This document shows, one piece after another, positions 1-8,681 of a stretch of 35,926 bases of DNA (positions are counted from its first letter, which is position 1; the number at the start of each line of letters is the position of its first letter). The stretch is from Chloroflexota bacterium (GTDB lineage: Bacteria; Chloroflexota; Dehalococcoidia; UBA2979): NCBI GenBank assembly GCA_016875635.1, contig VGPD01000024.1, positions 1 to 35,926 on the forward strand, in the 5' to 3' direction. The notes beneath the pieces are model-generated. The model was not told the DNA's origin. It did not search any database and was given only the letters and a program-made list of their open reading frames with translations. The position numbers were made by a program, and so were the translations under genes.

Positions 1-1
1 C

Positions 2-364
2 CTCGGGCGCTTCGAGCGCACCGTGACGCTGCAGGACGCCTGCCACCTCGCGCACGCCCAACGCATCCGCGAGGCGCCCCGGGCGATCCTGCGCGCGATC
101 CCCGGCCTGCGTCTCGTGGAGATGCGCACGCCGGACCGCTGTTGCGGCTCGGCCGGTCTCTACTCCGTGGTGCAGCCGGAGATGTCAGCGACGATCCTCG
201 ACGCGAAGATGGCGGAGATCGCCTCGACCGGCGCGGGCGTGGTCTGCACCTCGAACCCCGGGTGCGCGATGCAGATCGAGGCGGGCGTCCGGCGTACAGG
301 ACTCGACGCCGATGTCCGCCACGTCATCGAGCTGCTGGACGAGGCGATCCAGGCCGGCCGCTAA
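2..364 (+). CDS. glcF: Glycolate oxidase iron-sulfur subunit GlcF-like, C-terminal part (5' truncated by window)
   Basis: The frame is open from base 2 and ends at TAA 362-364, so only the last ~120 residues are visible. They hold the end of a cysteine-rich CCG domain: DACH near the start, then CCGSAGLYS and CTSNPGCAMQI, which are the cluster- and partner-binding motifs of GlcF and related heterodisulfide-reductase-type oxidoreductases. In GlcDEF this subunit passes electrons from glycolate or a similar 2-hydroxy acid to the quinone pool at the inner face of the membrane. The FAD subunits would lie upstream, outside the window. The gene converges on the next one with a 4-bp gap. The wording around CCGSAG fits GlcF better than LldE/LutA, but the missing N-terminus (two 4Fe-4S motifs expected) prevents a firm choice. 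Confidence 0.8.
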   Translation, partial: LGRFERTVTLQDACHLAHAQRIREAPRAILRAIPGLRLVEMRTPDRCCGSAGLYSVVQPEMSATILDAKMAEIASTGAGVVCTSNPGCAMQIEAGVRRTGLDADVRHVIELLDEAIQAGR

Positions 365-368
365 CCGC

Positions 369-2018
369 TCAGGCGAGGGCTGCCCAGTCACGGGCCAGGT
401 AGCCGGTATTGAAGTCATAGGCATCCGCCGCGTAGCCGCTGACGCCCTTCGCGATCGAGATGGCCTCGCCCGGCACGTAAATGGGGAGCATCGCCGGGAC
501 GTCGTCCAGCAACAGCCGCTGCGCCTCGCGCGACTTCTGCGCGCGCACCGCCGGGTCGAACTGGCGCAGCGCCTCGAGGACGGCGGCGTCGTACACCGGG
601 TTCGAGTAGCCCCAGAGCGAGAACCGCCCGTCCAGTCCGCCGCTCTGGTGCAGCCGCAGCCCGAGGTCGGGCGTCTCCAGGTTGGTGAGTTCCACCAGCG
701 TCGCCTCGAAGTCGCCCGCCGCCAGCGTGGTCTGCCACGCCGCGAACGCCATGCTCTGCATCCGCGGCGCGAAGCCCGCCCGTGTGAGCGACTCGCCCAC
801 TGACTTCACCATCGGCAGCATCGTCGGGATGTCCGGGTGGACCACGGTGAACGCCAGGCCTTCGTGGCCGGCGGCGCGCAGCAGCTGCGCCGATTCCTCG
901 GGCCGGTACTGCAGCAACGCATGCGCGTTCAGCTCGTCCGGCGGCAGCGCGTCCGTCGCGTGCGCTGGCCCGACCGGCCCCGTCGGGAACGCATTGTCCA
1001 GCCCACGCAGGACGGCGCGGTCAATCGCCAGCGAGAGCGCGCGGCGCACTCGCTGGTCCTGGAACGCGGGCACCGCACGCACGTCCCGTCCGTCCTTGCG
1101 CGGGACGAGGGAGAGTCCGAGGCCGCGCATCCTCATCGCCGGACGCCGCACCAGCGTCCGTCCATCACGCCCGCCGCCGATGAGCACGCCCGGCTCGTCC
1201 TGGTGCCGGCGCACATCGATGTCTCCGCGCGCGAACGCCAGGTCGAGATCGCGCTCCAGCCCGGCCCCGGTCACGGTGATCTGGGCCAGGCGCGGGGCGG
1301 CGTCGCCCTTCAGCAGCGGGTTCGCCGACAGGCGCAACATGGCGCCCTCCAGTGCCGCCGGGACGAAGGCGCCAGCGCCCACCCGTTCGTTGAGCCCGGG
1401 GTACGTGGCGTCGCTCGTCACCGCTCCCGAGGCCGCGCCGAGCAGTTCGAACAGAAGTGCAAACGGTGCGCGCAGGTGGAGGACCACATGCCCCTTGTCC
1501 GGCGCCTCGACCCGCTCGATGACCTGTGAGAACAGCGGGACGCCCTCCGCCGCGCGCCGTTCGAACGAGGCCTTCACCGCCTCGGAGGTGACAGGACGCG
1601 GCTGGTCGTTGCCCTGGACATGGAACCGGGCTCGGTCGTCCAGGCCGAAACGCAGGACCGTCGGCTCCGGCCGCTCCACTTCGGTCGCCAGGTCGCCATA
1701 TACCGCCCCGCTCCGCGGGTCGACGGCGACGAGCCGTGCGTGCACGAGGAGGGACTCCAGGTCGGTGAGCGCGGGCGCGTCCGGCGCGCCGGAACGCACC
1801 AGTCCGAGGCGCAGCGTGCCCGGCGTCCCGCGCTTCTCCTTCGGGATGACGCGCTCCCGCACCCTCGGCACCGCGCCACCCGTCACGGCGGTGGGCTTGC
1901 TCGAACAGCCGTCGAGGAGGATCGCAAGGCCTGCGCCCGCCACGAGACACGCGCCTCCGCCGAGGAAGCGCCGGCGGGTCGTACGGACCGTCCGCGTCCA
2001 CATCATGGGCGCGGACAT
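369..2018 (-). CDS. ABC transporter substrate-binding lipoprotein, family 5 (peptide/nickel type), Tat-exported
   Basis: A 549-residue protein. The N-terminus has a twin-arginine motif (TTRRRFLGG, residues ~13-21), a hydrophobic stretch and a lipobox-like LLDGC at ~35-39, so it is probably exported folded by Tat and lipidated. The rest matches SBP_bac_5: VDPRSGAVYGDLA and VTSEAVKASFERR in the first lobe, then DQRVRRALSLAIDRAVL, the hallmark of the family, near residue 335. Length is normal. Such proteins bind oligopeptides, sugars, nickel or opines for an ABC importer, but no permease or ATPase lies nearby, so the ligand is unknown. The ATG at 2018 has no clear Shine-Dalgarno; internal ATGs at residues 5 and 6 keep the Tat motif and are alternative starts. 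It is divergent from the gene at 2176. Confidence 0.88.
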   Translation of the reverse strand: MSAPMMWTRTVRTTRRRFLGGGACLVAGAGLAILLDGCSSKPTAVTGGAVPRVRERVIPKEKRGTPGTLRLGLVRSGAPDAPALTDLESLLVHARLVAVDPRSGAVYGDLATEVERPEPTVLRFGLDDRARFHVQGNDQPRPVTSEAVKASFERRAAEGVPLFSQVIERVEAPDKGHVVLHLRAPFALLFELLGAASGAVTSDATYPGLNERVGAGAFVPAALEGAMLRLSANPLLKGDAAPRLAQITVTGAGLERDLDLAFARGDIDVRRHQDEPGVLIGGGRDGRTLVRRPAMRMRGLGLSLVPRKDGRDVRAVPAFQDQRVRRALSLAIDRAVLRGLDNAFPTGPVGPAHATDALPPDELNAHALLQYRPEESAQLLRAAGHEGLAFTVVHPDIPTMLPMVKSVGESLTRAGFAPRMQSMAFAAWQTTLAAGDFEATLVELTNLETPDLGLRLHQSGGLDGRFSLWGYSNPVYDAAVLEALRQFDPAVRAQKSREAQRLLLDDVPAMLPIYVPGEAISIAKGVSGYAADAYDFNTGYLARDWAALA

Positions 2019-2043
2019 GCCGGGAGAGCGATTGCCGTCATGA

Positions 2044-2056
2044 GGACATCCTGTCC
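2044..2056. promoter_or_regulatory. Short inverted repeat GGACA-N3-TGTCC between divergent genes
   Basis: A perfect 5-bp inverted repeat with a 3-bp spacer lies 26 bp upstream of the substrate-binding protein gene, in the 157-bp divergent intergenic region. Position and symmetry suit an operator, but a repeat this short occurs by chance in GC-rich DNA and no regulator gene is adjacent. Confidence 0.2.
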
Positions 2057-2163
2057 GCGTCCTGGCCGCCAGCGGTGCGCGGGTGGGGCAGTGAGATCGT
2101 ACGCATCGGTGCTCCAGCGCGGCAAACCGGACGAAGCCGGGCGCGACTAGCGGGACTGCCCGG

Positions 2164-2175
2164 TAGGATGGTCAG
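2164..2175 (+). promoter_or_regulatory. -10 box TAGGAT six bases before the start codon (leaderless-type promoter)
   Basis: TAGGAT at 2164-2169 is followed by GGTCAG and the ATG at 2176. Transcription starting about 7 nt after the -10 would begin at the ATG itself. There is no Shine-Dalgarno. The same arrangement occurs at several other genes in the window, which makes it more credible than one example would. No good -35 is visible. Confidence 0.5.
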
Positions 2176-2790
2176 ATGGCCGCAGATCGCGCAGGGGATG
2201 TGCTCGGGGGACCGGCGGACGCAACGCGTCCGGCGAATCCGTGGCCGCGCATTCTCGCATTCGTCCTCGTTGTCGCTGTCGGGATCGGGCTTGCGGCGGT
2301 CTGCGTCGTCTCCTTTGCGTCGCCCCCGCCGCGCGAGGTGCGCGTGCCCCTCGCGAATCTCCAGCCCGGGACACCCGTGTTCACCCCCATCACCACGTTC
2401 GGAAACGACCGACAGCAGCGCACATACGGCGTGTGGACGGCCCTCGACACGAACGGACGGACGGTCGCGCTGCTCTCTCGCTCGGCCGGGTCCACCTGTC
2501 ACATCCGCTGGGACGCCACCGCGAAGGCCGGCGCCGTGACCGGCATGTACGTGGACCCGTGCGGGGCCGGGCGCTGGGCACTGGACGGCGAGGTGCTCGA
2601 GGCCTCGGCCACGAAGGACATGGAAGAATTCCGCACCCGGCGTGACGGCGATCAGGTGGTGGTGGATACCACCCGCGTGCTGCTGGGGACCTGCCGCACC
2701 GAAAGCCTACTCGGCTGCTCACGCGAGGGCATCCCGCTCGAACGGACCGTCCCGAAGGGCGTATTGCCTCCCGACTTCGCGATCAACTAG
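2176..2790 (+). CDS. Membrane-anchored protein with a degenerate Rieske-like region
   Basis: A 204-residue protein: a ~20-residue cytoplasmic tail, one transmembrane helix (residues ~24-47), then an external domain. Residues ~98-125 read STCHIRW ... YVDPCGAGRWALDGEVL. This follows the Rieske layout (CxH ... DPCHGSxxxxxG), with both Cys positions kept but the histidines out of place or lost (CGAG instead of CHGS). I infer a Rieske fold that no longer binds a 2Fe-2S cluster, with the Cys pair perhaps forming a disulfide outside the cell. Two more Cys occur near the C-terminus (GTCRTESLLGCS). It stands alone, divergent from the substrate-binding protein and convergent with sufT. Similar degenerate membrane-anchored Rieske proteins exist in Gram-positive bacteria, but the function is unknown. 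Confidence 0.7.
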   Translation: MAADRAGDVLGGPADATRPANPWPRILAFVLVVAVGIGLAAVCVVSFASPPPREVRVPLANLQPGTPVFTPITTFGNDRQQRTYGVWTALDTNGRTVALLSRSAGSTCHIRWDATAKAGAVTGMYVDPCGAGRWALDGEVLEASATKDMEEFRTRRDGDQVVVDTTRVLLGTCRTESLLGCSREGIPLERTVPKGVLPPDFAIN

Positions 2791-2798
2791 CGCCCCGG

Positions 2799-3152
2799 CT
2801 ACCAGATCCCGAGCGCCATCTTCACGTCTTCGGACGCCATCGTGCGCGGGTCCCAGGGCGGACTCCAGACGAGGTTCACCTCGACATCTTCTACGCCCGG
2901 TGTCTGCATCAGCTTGTGGTAGATCATCCCCTGCAGCATCGGCCCCACCGGGCACGCAGGCGAGGTGAGCGTCATGTCGACGGTCACCATTCCCTCGGGG
3001 TCGACCTCCACCCCGTAGATGAGTCCCAGCTCAGTGATGCTCATCCGCAGTTCGGGGTCCTCCACGGTGTCGAGGACGGCGCGCACCGCCTCCTCGGTCG
3101 GCGGGCCGGGCTCGACCTCGTCCACTTCGGTCGTCTGCTGTTCGTCCGTCAT
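2799..3152 (-). CDS. sufT: SufT / MIP18-family (DUF59) Fe-S assembly protein
   Basis: About 117 residues, the size of a single DUF59 domain with a short acidic tail (TDEQQTTEVDEVEPG). Motifs: DPELRMSITELGLIY, the TLTSPACPVG loop containing the conserved Cys, and VNLVWSPPWDP. SufT proteins are auxiliary factors for Fe-S cluster maturation or transfer, required mainly when Fe-S demand is high. This is the last gene of the suf operon; its ATG overlaps the sufU stop as TGATG. A GTG one codon upstream is an alternative start. It ends 8 bp from the stop of the convergent gene at 2176. Confidence 0.9.
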   Translation of the reverse strand: MTDEQQTTEVDEVEPGPPTEEAVRAVLDTVEDPELRMSITELGLIYGVEVDPEGMVTVDMTLTSPACPVGPMLQGMIYHKLMQTPGVEDVEVNLVWSPPWDPRTMASEDVKMALGIW

Positions 3153-3619
3153 CACCGGCTCCCGTCATCCGTCGTCACGCTGCCGCCGCCGTCGGCGAGC
3201 GCCTGCGCGAGGGTCTTCCATGCGAGCGAGGCGCACTTCACGCGCGCCGGGAACTTCGCGACGCCCGCCAGCGCGGCGATGTCGTCGAAGCCATCGATGT
3301 CGGGCGCTTCGCCCGTCAGCATCATCTGCTGGAACGCCTCGTCACCCTGGAGCGCCGCGGCGGTGTCACGCCCCTTCACGTATTCCGTCATCATGCTGGC
3401 CGAGGCCTGCGAGATGGAGCAGCCCTGCCCGCTGAAGGAGATCGCCTCCACCACGCCGTCCACGAGCGCGACGTCGACGCGGACCTGGTCGCCGCACAGT
3501 GGATTCGCGCCGTCCGCGGAACAGGTCGGCTCGATCGCCGTGCCGTGGTTCCTCGGCTGCCGGTAATGGTCGAGGATGATCTCCCGGTAGAGATCTTCCA
3601 TGAGGCCGGACTCCGCCAT
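3152..3619 (-). CDS. sufU: SufU, zinc-dependent sulfurtransferase / Fe-S assembly protein
   Basis: A 155-residue NifU-N-type protein. Putative zinc ligands and acceptor cysteine are Cys42 and Asp44 (NPLCGDQ), Cys67 (SGQGCSIS) and Cys129 (VKCASLAW), at the spacing seen in Bacillus SufU. The longer loop between Cys67 and Cys129 separates SufU from IscU. In the family SufU takes persulfide from SufS and passes it to the SufBCD scaffold, so adjacency to sufS is functional. Spacing from sufS is 14 bp, and the stop overlaps the sufT start. Confidence 0.95.
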   Translation of the reverse strand: MAESGLMEDLYREIILDHYRQPRNHGTAIEPTCSADGANPLCGDQVRVDVALVDGVVEAISFSGQGCSISQASASMMTEYVKGRDTAAALQGDEAFQQMMLTGEAPDIDGFDDIAALAGVAKFPARVKCASLAWKTLAQALADGGGSVTTDDGSR

Positions 3620-3633
3620 CGCGACCTCCCTTG

Positions 3634-4917
3634 CTACTTCCGCACGCCGAAGAACCGTCCGACCTCTTCGAGCCCGGACGCCAGCGCGTCCACCTCGTCG
3701 GTCGTGTTGTAAATGTAGAAGGAGGCCCGCGCCGTGGCGGGGACGTTCAGGGCGAGCATCACCGGCTGGGCGCAGTGGTGTCCCGTCCGGATCGCCACAC
3801 CCTTCGTGTCCAGCACCTGTCCGATGTCGTGCGGGTGGACACCATCGAGCTCAAACGAGATGACCCCACCGCGCCGTTCCGCGTCCGGCACGCCGAAGAT
3901 CGTGACGCCGGGGACGTCCGCCAGCCGCCGCAGTGCGTAGTCCGTGATCTCGCGCTCATGCCGCCGTACCGCGTCCATGCCCAGCGCCGAGAGATAATCC
4001 ACCGCCGCGCCGAGGGCGATCGCGTCGCCGACGTTCGGCGTCCCCGCCTCGAACTTCGCGGGCACGTCCGCCCACGTCGACCGCTCCATGGAGACGGTGA
4101 GGATCATGTCGCCTCCGCCCATGAACGGGTCCATCGACTCCAGCACCGGCAGACGGCCCCACAGGATGCCGATGCCGAACGGCGCGAGCATCTTATGGCC
4201 GCTGAACGCGAGGAAGTCGACGCCCAGTGAGCCCAGCGTCTGCACGTCCACCGGCATGTGCGGCACGGACTGCGCCCCGTCCACCAGGACCAGCGCCCCG
4301 ACGGCCCTCGCCCGCGCCACGATGACGTCCAGCGGCACGATCGTGCCGAGGGCGTTCGACATCGCGGTGATCGAGACGAGGCGGGTGCGGTCGGTGATGA
4401 TCGACCGGGCCGCGTCGAGGTCGAGCGTGCCGTCCGGCAGCATCGGGATGTACTTCAGCGTGATCCCGCGCTCGTCGCGCAGCATCTGCCACGGCACGAT
4501 GTTCGAGTGATGCTCGATCTCCGAGATCACCACCTCGTCGCCCGGCTGGAGGTGCTTCCGCGCCCAGCCGTGCGCCACAAGGTTGATCGACTCGGTCGTG
4601 TTGTGGGTGAAGATGATCTCGCGTGGGTCCGCCGCGCCGATGAAGCGGGCCACCTTCGCGCGCGCCTGCTCGTACAGCTCGGTCGCCTCGACCGAAAGGG
4701 TGTGGACGCCGCGGTGGATGTTGGCGTTATGGTCGCGGTAGAACCGCGTGATCTCCGCCAGCACCTGCACCGGCCGCTGGCTCGTCGCCGCGTTGTCGAG
4801 GTAGACGAGCCGCGCGCCGGACGAGACCTCACGCTTCAGGATCGGAAAATCGCGGCGGATCCGCGCGATGTCGTACGGCAACCGCTCCACCGCCGGCAGG
4901 TCGGCGAGCGAGGTCAC
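3634..4917 (-). CDS. sufS: SufS cysteine desulfurase (group II)
   Basis: A 427-residue PLP enzyme that removes sulfur from cysteine to give alanine and an enzyme-bound persulfide. Visible: DNAATSQRP at ~41-49, EHHSNIVPW (PLP-stacking His), DGAQSVPH, Lys242 in FSGHKMLAPFGIG (Schiff base) and Cys382 in RTGHHCAQP (persulfide Cys; the short group II loop). I chose GTG 4917, which gives a GTGA overlap with the stop of the ferredoxin gene and a normal N-terminus (VTSLADLPAVERLPYD). The frame stays open far upstream, but that stretch is the antisense shadow of the ferredoxin and sufD. SufU just downstream is the expected sulfur acceptor. Confidence 0.95.
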   Translation of the reverse strand: MTSLADLPAVERLPYDIARIRRDFPILKREVSSGARLVYLDNAATSQRPVQVLAEITRFYRDHNANIHRGVHTLSVEATELYEQARAKVARFIGAADPREIIFTHNTTESINLVAHGWARKHLQPGDEVVISEIEHHSNIVPWQMLRDERGITLKYIPMLPDGTLDLDAARSIITDRTRLVSITAMSNALGTIVPLDVIVARARAVGALVLVDGAQSVPHMPVDVQTLGSLGVDFLAFSGHKMLAPFGIGILWGRLPVLESMDPFMGGGDMILTVSMERSTWADVPAKFEAGTPNVGDAIALGAAVDYLSALGMDAVRRHEREITDYALRRLADVPGVTIFGVPDAERRGGVISFELDGVHPHDIGQVLDTKGVAIRTGHHCAQPVMLALNVPATARASFYIYNTTDEVDALASGLEEVGRFFGVRK

Positions 4918-5237
4918 GAGGCAGCCCCGTCCGGGCAGTCGATGTAGACATCGTCGCCGTCCACGGTCACCTCGTACGCCTGCACGCTGCGGACGGCCGG
5001 CAGGCTGAGGACGCGGCCTGTCTTCGCGTCGAACGCCGCGCCGTGGCGCGGGCAGATGACCCGGCCGTTGCGCAGCCGGCCCTCGCCCAGCGGGCCGTTG
5101 TCGTGCGTGCAGAGGTTGTCGATCGCGTACAGCGTCCCGTCCACGTTGGAGACCGCCAGCGAGCGCGCCCCGCACTGGACGACACAAACCTCCCCGACCG
5201 GGATCTCCGATGCGGCGGCGACGCGCTCTGTTGCCAT
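4914..5237 (-). CDS. Rieske-type [2Fe-2S] ferredoxin within the suf operon
   Basis: A 107-residue soluble Rieske ferredoxin like the small ferredoxins of ring-hydroxylating dioxygenases. All ligands are present: Cys43-His45 (CTHDNGPL) and Cys62-His65 (CPRHGAAFD). It lies 11 bp after sufD and overlaps sufS by 4 bp, so it is co-transcribed with Fe-S assembly genes. No oxygenase is nearby. I infer that it supplies electrons for cluster assembly, or is simply a co-regulated client; the sequence does not decide. A similar placement is common in Gram-positive and Chloroflexota suf clusters. Confidence 0.92.
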   Translation of the reverse strand: MATERVAAASEIPVGEVCVVQCGARSLAVSNVDGTLYAIDNLCTHDNGPLGEGRLRNGRVICPRHGAAFDAKTGRVLSLPAVRSVQAYEVTVDGDDVYIDCPDGAAS

Positions 5238-5248
5238 CAGACGGCCGC

Positions 5249-6463
5249 CTACTCCAGCTCGGCCGTCGCCAGCTTCTCGCGCAGCGCGCTCTCCAGTTCC
5301 TCGACGAGCCCGGGGGCGTCGAGGCCGGAGATGACGGACTGGAAGAAGCCGGTGACCAGCAGCACCAGCGACTGCCGCATGTCCAGCCCGCGGCTCCGGA
5401 GGTAGAAGAGCGCATCCTGGTCGACCGGGCCGACTGTCGCCCCGTGGCCGCAGCGGATCACCTCGTTCGTGAGGATCTCCAGGACCGGGTCGGCGTCTGC
5501 CTTCGCGCGCGGGGAGAGCAGCAGGTTGCGGTTCTCCTGGTTCGCGGAGGCGCCGATCGCCGTCGGCTCCACGCGCGTCACGCCGTAGTAGACGGAACGG
5601 GACGCGCCCGCGAGCGCCGTCTTGATCTCCACCTCGGACGAGGACTTCTTGCCGATCAACTCCTGCAGCGTGACGAAGTCGAAGTGCTGCTCCGTGTCGC
5701 CGACCGCGACGCCGCGGATGGTGGAGGTCGAACCCTCACCCTCCATCAGCGCCTCGACCGTCTGCTTCACGATGTGGCCGCCGAGGACAATCGAACCGAC
5801 CTGGACGTCCGCGCCCCGCCCGATCTTCGCGCGCAGCGTGGTGAACTCCCGCGTGTCCGCCCCCCAGCGCGTGTCGATGAGCAGCCGCACACGGCTGTCC
5901 GCCTGCGCGACCACCTCGATGACACCCGCCACCAGCAGCGCCGCCGCCGGCGAGGAGGTGCGGAGGATGATCGAGACCTCGCTCGCGGGTTCCGCGACGA
6001 CCAGGATGCGCGGGAAGATCGCGCCCTCGCGCCCCTCCACCGTCACCGTCACCGGCGCGGCGAACGCCTGGCCGCGTGGCGCGTGGACCAGGACGCCTTC
6101 ACGCCACTGCGCGGCGTTGGCCGCCGTGAACTTGCCCTCGGTGCCCGGCACCACGGAGCCGAGGTGCTCGCGCACCACCTCGCCATGCGAGGCGAGGGCC
6201 GCCACGAGCGATCCGGCGAACCCGCCCGCCGCTGCCGTGCCGGTCACGCGCGGCGTAAACGCCGCATCAGGCGTGAAGGACTCGACGTCGAGCGCCGTGA
6301 CATCCGTGTACTTCCACGGGCGAAGCGCAGGCGATGGCATCGAGGTCGCCACGAAGGCGCGGGCGGCCTCGGCGCGCGCGTCGACGAGCCAGGCCGGCTC
6401 GCCACGGCCACGCGCCGCCTCGCTGGCGGCCGTCTCCGAGTAGGTCGCGGTGGAGGTCGCCAC
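5249..6463 (-). CDS. sufD: SufD, Fe-S scaffold subunit
   Basis: A 404-residue partner of SufB in the SufBC2D scaffold. The N-terminal helical region contains ALRPWKYTDVTAL (the family W-[KR]-Y-T motif), followed by the beta-helix core, and the C-terminal domain has NQENRNLLLSPRAKADADP and IRCGHGATVGPVD, whose His corresponds to the cluster-site His of E. coli SufD. Start GTG 6463 overlaps the sufB stop by one base (TAGTG). The reading frame continues upstream as an antisense shadow of sufB. Position directly after sufB is the usual arrangement. Confidence 0.93.
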   Translation of the reverse strand: MATSTATYSETAASEAARGRGEPAWLVDARAEAARAFVATSMPSPALRPWKYTDVTALDVESFTPDAAFTPRVTGTAAAGGFAGSLVAALASHGEVVREHLGSVVPGTEGKFTAANAAQWREGVLVHAPRGQAFAAPVTVTVEGREGAIFPRILVVAEPASEVSIILRTSSPAAALLVAGVIEVVAQADSRVRLLIDTRWGADTREFTTLRAKIGRGADVQVGSIVLGGHIVKQTVEALMEGEGSTSTIRGVAVGDTEQHFDFVTLQELIGKKSSSEVEIKTALAGASRSVYYGVTRVEPTAIGASANQENRNLLLSPRAKADADPVLEILTNEVIRCGHGATVGPVDQDALFYLRSRGLDMRQSLVLLVTGFFQSVISGLDAPGLVEELESALREKLATAELE

Positions 6464-7875
6464 TAGCCCACCGAGCCTTCCATCTGCAGTTCGATCAGGC
6501 GGTTGAGCTCGATCGCGTACTCCATCGGGAGTTCCTTCACGATCGGTTCCACGAACCCGTTCACGACCATCTTCGCGGCGTCCTCTTCCTTGATGCCGCG
6601 CGACATCAGGTAGAACAGCTGGTCCTCGCCCAGCTTGGAGACGGATGCCTCGTGGCCGATGTTCACGCGCTCCTCGTCCACCTCCATCGTGGGGTAGGTG
6701 TCCGAGCGGGACAGCGTGTCGAGCAGGAGCGCGTCGCAGCGGACGGTGCTGCTGGAGTTCTCCGCCCCTTCGTAGACCTTCAGCAGGCCGCGGTAGGAGG
6801 TGCGGCCGGCGCCGCGCGACACCGACTTGGAGACGATGGCGCTGGTGGTGTTCGGCGCGACGTGGACGACCTTGCCACCCGCGTCCTGGTGCTGGCCTTC
6901 GCCAGCGAAGGCCAGCGAGAGGATCTCGCCGTGCGCGCGCTCGCCCATCAGGTAGATCGACGGGTACTTCATCGTCAGCTTCGAACCGATGTTGCCGTCC
7001 ACCCACTCCATGATCGCGTCTTCGTAGGCGTAGGCGCGCTTCGTGACCAGGTTGAAGACGTTGTTCGACCAGTTCTGGATCGTGGAATAGCGGACGCGGG
7101 CGCCCTTCTTCACGACGATCTCGACGACGGCCGAGTGCAATGCGTCCGTGCTGTAGATGGGGGCAGTGCAGCCCTCCACGTAATGCACCTGCGAGCCCTC
7201 GTCCGCGATGATCAACGTGCGCTCGAACTGGCCCATGTTCTCCGTGTTGATCCGGAAGTAGGCCTGCAGCGGCACGTCCACCTTCACGCCCTTCGGCACG
7301 TAGATGAACGACCCGCCCGACCAGACGGCCGAGTTCAGCGCGGCGAAGCGGTTGTCGCCTGAGGGCACGATGGTGCCGAAGTACTCGCGGACAATCTCCT
7401 CGTACTCACGCAGACCCTGGTCCATGCCCAGGAAGATGACGCCCAGCTTCTCGAGGTCTTCGCGGATGTTGTGGTAGACGACCTCGGAGTCGTACTGCGC
7501 ACCGGCGCCGGCAAGGAACTGGCGCTCCGCCTCCGGGATGCCGAGCTTGTCGAACGTGTCCTTGATGTACTGCGGCACGTCCTCCCACTTGGAGGAGTCC
7601 TTGTCGGTCGCCCGCACGTAATAGTGGATATCGTTGAAGTCGATGCTGGCGAGCAGTTCCGGGCTGCCGGCCCAGGTGGGGTTGGAGAGCCTCTGGAACT
7701 GCTGGAAGGCGTCCAGCCGGTACTCCAGCATCCACTCGGGCTCGCCCTTCATCTTGGACATGCCGCGGATGACCTCTTCGGTGAGGCCCTTCTCCGCCAT
7801 GAAGAGCGGCTTCTCGTCGTCGTGGAAGCCCCACTTGTATTCGCCAACCGTGCCGCGGACGTCGGTGGTAGTCAT
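6463..7875 (-). CDS. sufB: SufB, Fe-S scaffold subunit
   Basis: A 470-residue protein, normal for SufB, and strongly conserved: [29 protein letters not shown] (Cys236), [14 protein letters not shown], and [11 protein letters not shown] with Cys380, the equivalent of the sulfur-accepting Cys405 of E. coli SufB. SufB receives persulfide sulfur and builds the cluster at its interface with SufD, driven by SufC ATPase. Its ATG overlaps the sufC stop (ATGA). The order C-B-D here differs from B-D-C of many actinobacterial operons. Confidence 0.97.
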   Translation of the reverse strand: MTTTDVRGTVGEYKWGFHDDEKPLFMAEKGLTEEVIRGMSKMKGEPEWMLEYRLDAFQQFQRLSNPTWAGSPELLASIDFNDIHYYVRATDKDSSKWEDVPQYIKDTFDKLGIPEAERQFLAGAGAQYDSEVVYHNIREDLEKLGVIFLGMDQGLREYEEIVREYFGTIVPSGDNRFAALNSAVWSGGSFIYVPKGVKVDVPLQAYFRINTENMGQFERTLIIADEGSQVHYVEGCTAPIYSTDALHSAVVEIVVKKGARVRYSTIQNWSNNVFNLVTKRAYAYEDAIMEWVDGNIGSKLTMKYPSIYLMGERAHGEILSLAFAGEGQHQDAGGKVVHVAPNTTSAIVSKSVSRGAGRTSYRGLLKVYEGAENSSSTVRCDALLLDTLSRSDTYPTMEVDEERVNIGHEASVSKLGEDQLFYLMSRGIKEEDAAKMVVNGFVEPIVKELPMEYAIELNRLIELQMEGSVG

Positions 7876-8681
7876 CGTGCAGCGCCTTCCGCGACCTTCG
7901 TCGAGGTGATGCCCAGTTCCTTGAGGATGGGGTCGTAGCCCTCGTGCTCGATCCGCTTGGCGAGGTCGAACCCGCCGGACTTCACGATCCGTCCCTCGAA
8001 GAGGATGTGGACGAAGTCCGGCTCGATGTAGTTCAGGATGCGCTCGTAGTGCGTGATGATCAGGATGCCCATGTCCGGCCGGCGGAGCGCGTTCACGCCC
8101 TCGGACACCGTCCGCAGCGCGTCCACGTCCAGCCCGGAGTCCGTCTCGTCGAGGATCGCGAGGTCGGGCTTCAGGAGGCCCATTTGCAGGATTTCGGCGC
8201 GCTTCTTCTCACCGCCGGAGAAGCCGTCGTTCACGTAGCGGCGCGCCATGTCCTCGGACATCTTCAGCTTGTTGAGGGTGGCGCGCAGTTCGGCGAGGAA
8301 CTCGCGCGCGGGCACCTCGGCGCCCCGGCGAGCCTTCAGCGACTCGCGCATCAGGTTGACCATGGTCACGCCGGGGATCGGGGTGGGGTACTGGAACGAG
8401 AGGAAGATCCCCTTCCGCGCCCGCTCGTCCGCGGACATCGCGGTGATGTCCGTGCCCTGGTAGATGATCTGGCCTTCGTCCACCACGTACATCGGGCTGC
8501 CCGCGATCGTCGAGGCGAGCGTGCTCTTGCCGGAGCCGTTGGGCCCCATGAGTGCGTGGATCTCGCCCGGACGAATCGTCAGGTCGATCCCCTTCACAAT
8601 GTGGATGTCGGGCTTCTCGGCGATGCTGACCTTGAGGCCGCGCAACTCCAGGATGGGCTGAGTCATCGTCGCTCCACTCAT
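7872..8681 (-). CDS. sufC: SufC, Fe-S assembly ATPase
   Basis: A 269-residue ABC-type ATPase. Walker [10 protein letters not shown] at ~46-54, Q-loop in [12 protein letters not shown], signature [14 protein letters not shown], Walker [13 protein letters not shown] and switch His in ITHYERIL; the ETDSGLD wording is specific to SufC. It is soluble and acts in SufBC2D. ATG 8681 gives an ATGA overlap with the sufR stop; a second ATG at 8666 is possible. A long upstream open frame is antisense-type shadow over sufR. Being first after sufR, it is directly exposed to sufR control. Confidence 0.96.
   Translation of the reverse strand: MSGATMTQPILELRGLKVSIAEKPDIHIVKGIDLTIRPGEIHALMGPNGSGKSTLASTIAGSPMYVVDEGQIIYQGTDITAMSADERARKGIFLSFQYPTPIPGVTMVNLMRESLKARRGAEVPAREFLAELRATLNKLKMSEDMARRYVNDGFSGGEKKRAEILQMGLLKPDLAILDETDSGLDVDALRTVSEGVNALRRPDMGILIITHYERILNYIEPDFVHILFEGRIVKSGGFDLAKRIEHEGYDPILKELGITSTKVAEGAAR

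Noticed and set aside
682-2043. 453-codon plus-strand frame over the substrate-binding protein gene
   Set aside because: Ser/Arg/Pro-rich shadow with no domain; the minus-strand gene has Tat signal, lipobox and family motifs.
4918-5415. Upstream extension of sufS to 593 codons
   Set aside because: The extra residues are low-complexity shadow of the ferredoxin and sufD; GTG 4917 gives the normal SufS N-terminus and a GTGA overlap.
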